Positions 11,344-19,800 of a stretch of 37,500 bases of DNA are shown here, piece by piece. How positions within the stretch are numbered: position 1 is the first letter of the stretch; every line of letters begins with the position of its first letter. A program made the translations under genes and the position numbers. The stretch lies in NCBI GenBank assembly GCA_905221605.1, contig CAJNDS010001358.1, positions 392,212 to 429,711 of the forward strand, given 5' to 3'. Under the pieces are notes generated by a model that saw only the letters and a list, made by a program, of their open reading frames with translations, made no database searches and was not told where the DNA came from. The DNA comes from Symbiodinium natans. Taxonomy: Eukaryota > Sar > Dinophyceae > Suessiales > Symbiodiniaceae.

Positions 11344-13439
11344 GTCTAAGCCCTAAACCCTAAACCATAAACCCTAAACCCTAAACCCTAAACGCTCTAT
11401 CGGACAGCTCCTCAAGGGCTTGTCGCCGGAGCCTCTGCCTCTTGCGAAGGGCTTAGGGTTTAAGGTGTAGGGTTTAGGGTTTGGGGGTTAGGGTTTGGGG
11501 TTTAGGGTTTGGGGTTTAGGGTTTGGGTTTAGGGTTTGGGCGAAGAGACTCAGGGTTTAGGGCTGGGGCATCTGAATCGCCTGAAGGCTACAGAGGATGG
11601 GCTACCCTAGTAAACTAGCAAGGAATGCGTGCAGAGTAAGAACCTCGAAGTCCGCGGGGGATCCGATGCAAATCCGGTAACCTTGCTTGTGCAATACCCT
11701 TTGGTGAAGAAGACAAGGAGTAACTTCTTCAGACAAACCAAACAGCATCCTGACTTGTAGCAGGAGGCTTCAGGTAGAATGTAAAGTGGGCCCCGGACTG
11801 GCCCCTGAACCCTCAAACCCTCAAATCCTGAACCCTAAACCCTAAACCCTAAACCCTAAACCCTAAGCCCTAAGGTGTTCCTGAGGCATGGGGTCAAGGG
11901 TGTATTGTTCAGGGCTCACGCTTGCGCTCAGTTCTGGGCTTGCGGCTTTGCCGACGGCAGGGCTGCATCCCATGGTCTCCCTAAACCGCGAAGCTCCAAG
12001 GGAACTGGAGAGGTTTGGGCCTCCAAACTCTGAATTTCCGGTACCCTGAACCCTCAACTAGGGTTTAGGCGAGAAGCTTTAGGCTCCAACCCCTAAAGCC
12101 CTCGAGCTCTATTAAGAGGGAGTCCTACTATTTGGGGCCTATTTTTGGGGATCCCTTGTTTTCGTAAACTCCCAAATGCACCTCCACCTGTGTCGCCGGA
12201 CTTGCCGGAGGAGCCGCGCCCTGCGGCCAATTTTGGATGGGCTTAGGGCTTAGGGCTTGGGGCTTAGGGCTTAGGGCTTAGGGCTTTGGGCTTGGGGTTT
12301 AGGGCTTAGGGCTTCGGGCTTAGGGGTTAGGGCTTGGGGTTTAGGGTTGAGGGCTTAGGGCTTAGGGTTTAGGGTTTAGGGTTCAGTGTTTAGAGCTTAG
12401 GGCTTAGGGAAGTCCAGGATTGAGGGTTTACTCGAACCCTAGCAAGAGGATTCTCCTTCCCGGATCCCATGGTCTCGTTTCCGGAACATCTGCTGGCTTC
12501 GGGGAAAACCTAGAAAATGTAGGGGTCTAGGGTTTAGGGTTTAGGTTTTAGGGTTTGGGGTTTAGGGTTTAGGGTTTAGGGTTTAGGGCTTGGGGTTTAG
12601 GGTTTAGGGTTTAGGGTTTAACCTTATCTCAGAACCCTAAACCAAGAAGCTGCAACATAACTTTCCCGATACTTGAATCCCAACCTACAGTAGGGTTTGT
12701 GGCAAACTCTAAACCCAAAACCCTAAAAGCTGAACTCGAAACCCTAAACCCTAAACCCTAAACCCTAAACGCTAAACCCTAAACCCTAAACCCTAAACCC
12801 TAAACCCTAAACCCTAAACCCTAAACCCATACATTCTATGGGTTTACCCCAGTTGGGCCCTTTAACCCTCAAGCCTCAGCCTGGGCAGCAGCCGGACCGG
12901 GCGGCTCCGGCGCGGGCGCCTCGCGAGGGTCTTAGCGTGCTGGCATCCGGTTCCAGGCAACCCTACAAACACTTTGAAAAGCCAAAGCCCTGTTTAGGCT
13001 TTAGGGGTTATGTTTAGGGTTTAGGGTTTAGGGTTGAGGGTTGAGGGTTGAGGGTTTAGGGTTTAGGGACTCCAAACCCCTAAAAGCCCTAAACCTAAAC
13101 CCCAAAATTCTGAACCCTAGGCCTCGCCGTGAAATACCCTGGAGCTTAGTGCCAAAACAAACCTCAACCCTCAATCCTAAACTCTGAACCCTCAACCCTC
13201 AGCCTCAGCCCTCAACCCTCAACCCTCAACCCTAAACCCTCAACCCTAAGCGCACCTCGGGCTGCGTCGTCGGGCTCGCTGGCGAGGCCCCTCCCTGGCG
13301 TTTGTTTTGGATCCGAGCGACTCCCGACGACGGCGACGACAAGTAAACCCTAAACCCTAAACCCTAAACCCTATCCCCGAAACCCTAAACCCTAAACCCT
13401 AACCCTAAACCCTGAACCCTAAACCCTAAACCCTAAACC
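11344..13439. repeat. Mosaic of telomere-like blocks and GC-rich islands
   Basis: C-strand tracts lie at 11344-11394, 11831-11870, 12737-12828, 13182-13250 (CCCTCAA-rich) and 13344-13439. G-strand tracts lie at about 11450-11545, 12237-12400 (GGGCTTA-rich), 12526-12620 and 13012-13068. The island at 11408-11455 resembles 27500-27569. No gene is recognised. Confidence 0.75.
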
Positions 13440-14363
13440 ATGCGCCTGAAGAAGCGCATTCACCCGTCAAAGCTATCCACGCTTCTCGGGCTGCCAAATT
13501 CATATCGTCAAGCTAGCCCGAGAATAGGGTTTAGGGTTTACATATACTCAAGATTCAGCCCGAGAATAGCTAGAATGCCCAAATTGAGCCTTCACATATG
13601 AAGCAGGGTATATATTCTATTTTTGGTGAGTGTATATAAGGTTCCTTAATAATTTTGGTGAGTGTATATACCGGGTGTCCTTTTGGGGATAAGCTGTTCT
13701 TTGTAGGTGGAAATGTCTCATTGATCATTGGCAAAAGGGCAAGCACTTTGTTCTCCCTTTTGATGTCACTGCTCGGGACGGTTTCTGTATAGCGTGCCAC
13801 TTGAGATGTCCAAACTTTTCAAAGTTTCTCATCAATTTTCATCGGAGACAATGTGTTCCGCATGCTCTCGTTTCACGTGTTAATGAAGTGCGCTCGGTCC
13901 TCTTGATGCTCGTGAAGGACTTGGAGCGGCTTCGTGGTGTGCTTTAGTTTTTCGCTTCTTGCTCGGACAACTCTTCGGAGACTCCAGGGATACAAGAAAT
14001 ACAAACCCTACTTCATATACTCAGGATTCACGCCTCTTCTTTAGACCATGGTGGCAAACTCTAAAACCCTAAACCCTGAAAAAGGCATTACTATGGCCGC
14101 CTCCGATGCCTGTGTAGGCGAAACCTGCACGGCGGGCTCAGGATTTAGGGCAAAGCTTTTAACACCTTAAACTAGAGGGCTTCGGGAATAGGGCTTAGGG
14201 CTTAGGCCCTGTGGAATCTCACAACACCACCCGATGCGAACAACCTGGCCCTAGGGGACAAACGCCTCGCACCACGCGAGCTAACGCCACTCGGGGGGCT
14301 CCGAGGCCCGATTGGACGAAGATCACCTACATCTTGTGCAACCTAAGTACAACAAGCCCCCCA
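13440..14363. other. Unique island of about 0.9 kb
   Basis: It has near-normal base composition. It contains two copies of TTTTGGTGAGTGTATATA (about 13621-13638 and 13653-13670) and two copies of AGCCCGAGAATAG flanking a short telomeric insertion. A 76-codon minus-strand frame (13570-13800) has no recognisable domain. It could be gene debris, but I cannot name a source. Confidence 0.45.
13515..13569. repeat. 13-bp direct repeats flanking a telomeric insert
   Basis: AGCCCGAGAATAG occurs at 13515-13527 and 13557-13569, with 29 bases between them that begin with two telomeric units. The layout resembles capture of telomeric DNA at a staggered break. Confidence 0.6.
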
Positions 14364-14455
14364 AACCCTAAACCCTAAACCCTGAAACCCTCGGTTTAAT
14401 GATATTCAAACCCTAAACCCTAAACCCTGAAACCCTTGGTTTAATGGTATTCATG
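14364..14455. repeat. Tandem 44-bp unit, two copies
   Basis: Three CCCTAAA-type units plus a CGGTTTAATGATATTCA-like segment occur twice in a row (about 14364-14407 and 14408-14451) with a few substitutions. This is a recent local tandem duplication. Confidence 0.75.
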
Positions 14456-15096
14456 GTTTAGGCTTTCAGGTTGGGCCACGGCCTGGTTGAGGTTTGGAGA
14501 AAGAGGGTGGGAGCCGAGGTCTCCTTCGGGATACCCACTCAGTAAGACACCTGAAGCCCAAAGCCCCAAACCTCAACCTAACTCAACTCAACTCAAACCG
14601 TCAGGGTGTCGGGTTTAATTAGGGTTTAGGGTTTAGGGTTTAGGGTTTAGGGTTTAGGGTTTAGGGCTTAGGGCCCGCCATGAAACCCTACACCCTACTG
14701 CAAAAAAGATTCTGTGTTCGGACCCTGCCTCTCCACCAATGCCCAGCTCCTTCGTCTCGAAGTCCTGGCGGTGGAAGGCTTATTCCTGGGACCCTCCAAC
14801 TCTACAGGGCATAGGCTTTAACCTCGTCCTAAGTCCCAATCCCAGACTCTTCAACCGTCTCCACCCCCCAGCCTGAACCCAAAAACCCCACCCTAAACCC
14901 TAAACCCTAGACCCTAGACCCTAAACCCTAAACCCTAAACCCTAAACCCTAAACCCTAAACACCAAAACAAAAGTGAAATGGACCTTGAGGCTGGCGCTG
15001 AGGCTGCCATTCTTGGCAGCCTTCCTGGGCTGATGAGGCTCTCTCTTGGGTTCTCGCTTTGGGGGAGTTTAGGGGCCAATCCAGGGCTTAAGGGTT
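14456..15096. other. Telomere-like blocks and spacer left of the LTR element
   Basis: A G-strand tract (14621-14667) and a C-strand tract (14894-14959, with CCCTAGA variants) are separated by unsupported unique sequence. The segment ends in a degenerate AGGGTTCAGGG repeat, the insertion target of the LTR element. Confidence 0.6.
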
Positions 15097-15101
15097 CAGG
15101 G
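15097..15101. repeat. Target-site duplication, left copy (CAGGG)
   Basis: The five bases CAGGG precede the left LTR and recur directly after the right LTR at 23954-23958. Joining the flanks across one copy gives ...GGGTTCAGGGTTTAGGG..., a normal degenerate telomere-like repeat, so the target was an interstitial telomeric tract. Confidence 0.85.
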
Positions 15102-15388
15102 TGCGGAGCTGCAACTGGTATTGTAGAAAAGAGTTAGTGTTGAGAGTTGGAAGGGTTAATGAACCCGGATAACATGTTTGGCTCAAGATGGGCTTGAACA
15201 GAAAGCCACAAGTTCAAAAAGTAGTGCCTGGGTTCTTAGGGTTTGGTAAGGGTGTGGATTCCTTCCCCCTTTCCTTCCCCCCTGGGTTGCTCTTATCCGT
15301 GTTCTCGTTTGTTTCTTGGTTCGATCTGGGGAATATAGGTTCAGGGCGATTAGGGGAGTTGGTTTCCTTCCCTGGTTGTCCCCCCGTA
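15102..15388 (+). repeat. Left (5') LTR
   Basis: This 287-bp repeat begins TGCGGAGC and ends CCCCCGTA, so the termini are TG...TA rather than the usual TG...CA. By eye it matches the right LTR at 286 of 287 positions; the difference is G at 15190 against A at 23755. It should hold the promoter and the R region of the element, but I see no TATA box or AATAAA signal. It contains TTTGGCTCAAG (15177-15187), which matches the end of the dinoflagellate spliced leader, followed at once by an ATG (15188) that is ATA in the other LTR. Confidence 0.9.
15177..15187 (+). promoter_or_regulatory. Spliced-leader-like sequence in the left LTR
   Basis: TTTGGCTCAAG equals the last 11 bases of the conserved 22-nt dinoflagellate spliced leader, whose end is TTTTGGCTCAAG. 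The bases just before it (CCGGATAACATG) loosely resemble the leader's 5' half. The same 11-mer is at 23742-23752 in the right LTR. A relic of a trans-spliced leader copied back through cDNA would explain it, and it would mark the 5' part of the element transcript. A chance match cannot be excluded. Confidence 0.45.
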
Positions 15389-15400
15389 GGTTATGAGCCC
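15389..15400 (+). other. Primer-binding site, initiator tRNA-Met anticodon-arm type
   Basis: The first bases after the left LTR are GGTTATGAGCCC. The reverse complement, GGGCTCATAACC, is the anticodon arm of an initiator tRNA-Met with CAT anticodon, not a tRNA 3' end. Drosophila copia has a near-identical site (GGTTATGGGCCC) and is primed by a half-tRNA-iMet, so the position and sequence point to Copia-type priming. The organism's own tRNA-iMet sequence is needed to confirm full pairing. Confidence 0.75.
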
Positions 15401-15455
15401 AAATTAGGTTCCCTGCGGTTAAGTGTTCTTTCAAGGTTTTTGGGATTAAGAAGCA
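15401..15455 (+). other. Short leader between primer-binding site and ORF1
   Basis: Only 55 bases separate the primer-binding site from the ORF1 ATG. A frame that opens in the LTR at the ATG 15188 crosses the leader and ends at 15532, overlapping ORF1 in another frame. It has no recognisable domain and would act as an upstream ORF if transcripts include it. Confidence 0.4.
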
Positions 15456-16898
15456 ATGCCTTCTCCCAAACGATGGCTCCAGCCTTCCTCGGACGGTGGA
15501 CAGAATGGTGGAGCTGGAAACGGTGCAGCTGAGTCTCTGGGTGAAAGGACGGTGCTGGAAGAGGTGATGCCTGGCGCTGAAGAACATCTGGAAGAAGCCT
15601 TGGTTGCAGAATACTCCAATGTGGGTATAAATCCCAATGTGGATATGGTTAGCAATGCTGAAGCTGAAGGACGTGCTGTTTCTGTATCGCCAAAGCCTGG
15701 TGAAAAAAGGAGCTGGGACGCGACTGGTGGTATAGACCGTGAAATGGAGGTGACTGTTTTACGCGTGTTGCACAAACATGGGTACCAGCCGTCTACTTCG
15801 ACTTCGGGCCGAATGATTGACCAAGGGTCTCAGACCAATCTGAGTGGAGAAGTGCTGCAAGCTGCCAGGAGGCCTCTGAACAAGATTAAAGGGGATCCCT
15901 CGGCGAGTTCCCTGGGTGGTGGAAGCGGTTACGAACAGAAGGGTGCGGACAGCTTTGAAGCCGCGCCAACTGCTGAATATGCCATGGGGGAAGAGGAGAT
16001 CTTACAGATGGAGGCTGAAAGGTTGCGCCAGTTGTCAGAAGAAGAGGATGAGATGCGTCAAGTCTCTGAAAGGGATGGTTTTCGGAAAGATGAGCATCTG
16101 ATCGAAGCGTGCGATGGGACAACGTGGGAATGGCACTTCCACGAAGATGGGAGACAGTATTACTACTGCCTGGATACGCAGGAAAGCAAGTGGACGCTGC
16201 CGGATGTAGGGGACAAGGTGAAAAGCGACAACGTGGTTGGGTCTCCTTCGGGCAATGGGCTGGAAGTGGAGACTGAACTGGGTCCTTCATCGACTACACC
16301 GACATCTGAGTCTACGAAGGCAATCCAGGGTAGTGTAAATAGTGTAGGTGAAAAAGATTTTTCCTCTACTATCAGGGATAGCGGTCCTAGGGCTGGTGGT
16401 GACGCCCCGACCTCGGGTTCTCCTGATGAAGAGGGGATTTCTGGAAACCGAGCAGACATCGCTGAAGCTCAACATCTGGATCGGGAAGAGATGGAGGCGC
16501 TTTCTGAGGGTGTGGCAGCGGTGGAATCGGTGGGTCCAGAAGAAAAAATGCCCAATGTGGAGATCGGAATTGTGTCGGCTGCAGAAGAGCGAGTGGTGGA
16601 TGTGGTGCCTGTCGTTCAGGAAGATGGCCTGGAGATTTGGATGACGAAGGGAAAAAGTTGTGCATTACGACTGAGGAGGTCTCTTCGTTTGGTGCCGAGA
16701 ATTCTGCCATTCAAAGGGAAAAGGAAACTTCTGAAACTGCTGGAGACACGGGTGATCGGAAAGATGAGGCCTGGAGCGCCAATGAAGCGCGGGTCAACGC
16801 GCCAGATAGTACCTGGAGTGCAGAAAAAGCACGGGTTGAGGCGCATATGGTGTCACGTTCCGCGGATGACTGCAACAATGGGGCGCAGGTCTCTGTAG
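15456..16898 (+). CDS. Element ORF1: acidic protein with a WW domain
   Basis: The frame encodes 480 residues from an ATG at 15456. The first 180 residues are low-complexity and acidic without a recognisable fold. Residues about 185-215 are charged and could form a helix (MEAERLRQ...EEEDEMRQ). Residues about 222-250 match a WW domain: W224/W226, then HEDGR, the YYY core and the terminal KWTLP with W246 and P249. WW domains bind proline-rich ligands and occur in splicing and RNA-processing proteins. An acidic tail follows. After residue about 400 the composition turns abruptly Arg-rich, as expected of an out-of-frame read, exactly where the -1 frame becomes acidic and coding-like. I infer that the main product leaves this frame at 16649-16655 and continues in ORF2, while termination at 16896-16898 gives a minor or shorter form. 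The family is not recognised; this is the position of gag in an LTR element. Confidence 0.8.
   Translation: MPSPKRWLQPSSDGGQNGGAGNGAAESLGERTVLEEVMPGAEEHLEEALVAEYSNVGINPNVDMVSNAEAEGRAVSVSPKPGEKRSWDATGGIDREMEVTVLRVLHKHGYQPSTSTSGRMIDQGSQTNLSGEVLQAARRPLNKIKGDPSASSLGGGSGYEQKGADSFEAAPTAEYAMGEEEILQMEAERLRQLSEEEDEMRQVSERDGFRKDEHLIEACDGTTWEWHFHEDGRQYYYCLDTQESKWTLPDVGDKVKSDNVVGSPSGNGLEVETELGPSSTTPTSESTKAIQGSVNSVGEKDFSSTIRDSGPRAGGDAPTSGSPDEEGISGNRADIAEAQHLDREEMEALSEGVAAVESVGPEEKMPNVEIGIVSAAEERVVDVVPVVQEDGLEIWMTKGKSCALRLRRSLRLVPRILPFKGKRKLLKLLETRVIGKMRPGAPMKRGSTRQIVPGVQKKHGLRRIWCHVPRMTATMGRRSL
16649..16655 (+). other. Candidate programmed -1 frameshift site (GGGAAAA)
   Basis: GGGAAAA fits the X XXY YYZ slippery rule and is in the right phase: the ORF1 codons are GGA (16650-16652) and AAA (16653-16655). 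After a -1 slip the next codon is AAG at 16655, entering ORF2 (KLCITTEEV...). The site sits where amino-acid composition switches from ORF1 to ORF2. ORF2 has no ATG here; its first start-like codon near this point is a TTG (16637). I did not find an obvious stimulatory stem-loop in the next 60 bases. A one-base error or mutation would look similar, but ORF2 to ORF3 is also offset by -1. Confidence 0.6.
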
Positions 16899-19800
16899 CA
16901 GCTGACGATGGAGGTTCACAGGTGGACGCACTGGTGCAGCCTGAAGTTAGCAGCGAGGAACGAAATGGCGAAGGCTACACCGGAGCCAATGAGGCAGCTG
17001 TGGTCAGCAACAATGGTGATTCTCTTTTGGAAACCATGGAGCCAAAGGAGCCTGCGGTGGAAGAAAATGTGCCTACCGCGGATGACCAATCCAATAGCCC
17101 TGTAGTGGAAGAAAATTTGCCTGCTGCAGAAGGTTTGAAAAAGGACTCCAATGGTGGGTCCACTCCCAGGAAGGGAGAGGTGTTGCCATCTGAAAGCTCG
17201 CCGGAAGTCGACACCGAGCGAACTGTAACGGATGAGGCAAAGCCATTGGCTGGAAAAAAGGAAGATCCTGAGCCCTTGGAGCACAAGATGGATGATCTTG
17301 TGGGACTCACGTCGGAGCAGGACGAGCAGTGTGACCCAAAGGTGGAAATAAAGGATGTGTCAGGAGCCGATGATACGGAGATGGTTTCTGAAGGGCATGC
17401 AAAGAGAGTGCCTCGAGCGGGAGCTTTGGAATCACCTGGGGAACATTGCTATCAGGAGGGAGATGAGATCATTGGTCTAGTGCGCTGCATCAATGGGTAT
17501 GGAGCCTTTTTGGACCATGGTGATATGAATGTATTGGTTCCTGCAGAAGGGAACAATGTACATCAGTTCAAATTTGGTGATACTGTCAATGGAACAGTGA
17601 AACGAGTGGAAGATGATGGTACCATAATCTTGGACACCTTTCTGGTTTTGGAAGAGGACGAGGAGGATTCCTCTTCAACGCTGCGCAAATGGAAGGACAG
17701 CGGCTGGGGTACATGGTGGACAGGCTCATGGCAGACTGGTCAATGGTACAAAGGTTCCGATGGTCAATGGGACTGGAAGTCGGAAGAACAGCTGTCTCGC
17801 GAGTGGTTTGCCGAGTCAAAAGCATCCTCTAAGGAACAAGAGGAGGCTGAGCAGAAACAGCTCTATGGAGAAAAGATCTATCAAAATCTCCTGGAAGATG
17901 AAACAATAGATAATGACTATGTGGGCAAAATCACGGGGATGTTGCTGAGTCGTCCAATGGACGTGATTGTGGAGTGTATCGCAGATCATGCATTCCTGAA
18001 CATTGAGGCTCGGAGCGCATACAACATCTTGCTAAGTGATGGTTGGAAGCCTGAGGAGACAGAACGTGCAGGTTTGGGAGAAACAACCACTTTTTCCCGG
18101 AAGCAGTACCACAACGCGCTCTACGAACTGGCACACAAGAAAAGGAGATTTAGTGGACCAGTCGTGGGTGAAACGGTGGCAATGTTGCTGAGCAAAGGGA
18201 AAGATGAGCTTTGGAACGAGCTGTGGTTGGATACCAAGCGATTTCTGCAAGAGCTTGATGGTGCAATCGAGGAGATGAGTAAGAGGGAAAACAGGCCAAT
18301 GGAAGCCTACATGGATCCTGATCAGTACAAAAAGGCTCACACGACTCCGAAGACTGTGTCACCTGGACACAGTAAGCTGTGCAAGTTCTTCAATCAAGGG
18401 AGGTGTCGAAATGGAGATGGGTGTTCCTATGAACATCGTCGTTACGGTGAAGGGTGGCCTGAAGGAGAGCCAACTGAGCCAAAGAACAGCCAAAAAGCTG
18501 GTGACGAGGATGGGGACATCGGTGGCCCTCCAACTGATGAAGGTACAGTGGATGAGGTGCAGCAGGAGCGGGAGGATTCGGCCTTCCGTGCCCAGTACAA
18601 CTATGGCAAAGGGACATCAAAAGGTGAGCCTACGCTGGGTGAAACGAAGAAACGGCTGTGTCTGTATTACAATCAAGGTGGTTGTAAATATGGGACTGCG
18701 TGCAGGTATCTCCACGACGATGACATGGCATTGGAAGGGACTTGGGAGCCTGGCAAATCTTGGGACAATGCTTCCAGGAAGGCACTAAGGGACGCGGGGT
18801 TCCACCATTGCTGTTTCGACTACTATCTCAAAGGGAGATGTCGCGTGCGATTTGGCTGCAAGTATTCTCACGAAGAGATGTCTGAAGACCGGCTGACCCA
18901 ATTGAAGCATCTGGTGAATGTGGCGAACCATGTGTCATTTCAAAGGGGAAGAGGATTGGAGATTCCCGACAGGAACGCTTTTCAACCACCGGTAAGTGGG
19001 GGAGCAGAATCTTCGTCCTCCTCAGCACCAAAAGCGCTGCAAATGACCAATGTGTCACAAAAAGATGGTGAAAAGGGTATTCTGGATGAAGAAGAGGCTG
19101 ATGAACAAAAGAATTCGGTGGCTGAGTCCACTGGTACTCTGCTTCAAGATCCAGAGGAGCCAATTGAAAATTGGATGGCTCGCAATAACCACCTTTGGGT
19201 GTATACCCCTCATGTAAGTGAGGTGATGATTACTCTTGGTGTGAGCACCGTGTCGGACCTGCAGGAGTTCATCTTTGTGGAAGATCTGCTTGAAAAAGGG
19301 ATCAACAAGGTGACAGCATGCAAAATCCTACGATTGGTGGGAGGCGTCCGATATCGTCCGGAGGGACCAGAAAAAGCAGTCCCTTCCGATGCATCTGTAC
19401 GGGTACAACAATCTTCTGGAAGCAAGGAAGCTGGAAGAGAGGCGGTGAGAACCCTCACTCAGATGCGTGAAGCTGAAGGCTCCGGTGCAAAAACGATGCC
19501 GAGAGGCTCCTATAGGGAGCTTTTTGATAAGGTCAAGTACCGTGACGCTTGGACGCTTGCGCAGAGGTCTCCACTGTGCGTACAGAAGCTGAAATTGGTG
19601 GGAGTTGGAATGCCACCGGTGAACCCACCAACAAAAAAGTATCGGTCAATATCAAACCCTGTGAAAAGGGGAAGGCCCTTGCTGGACAAAAAACAGGTGC
19701 GACAGGTGCCACGCTCTCGTTCACAGCGACGAGCGCAACCGGCGGAAGTGGTGGAGAAACCAAAACCACTGGAACTGAAGCCTCGTGGTGGGTTGTCGTA

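Noticed and set aside
15188-15532. 114-codon frame from the left LTR into ORF1
   Set aside because: Most of it is LTR and leader, the ATG is absent in the right LTR and there is no domain; at most an upstream ORF.
16637-16639. TTG as a start codon for ORF2
   Set aside because: A eukaryotic gene would not be expected to start on TTG; the frame is open further upstream and the -1 frameshift explains entry better.
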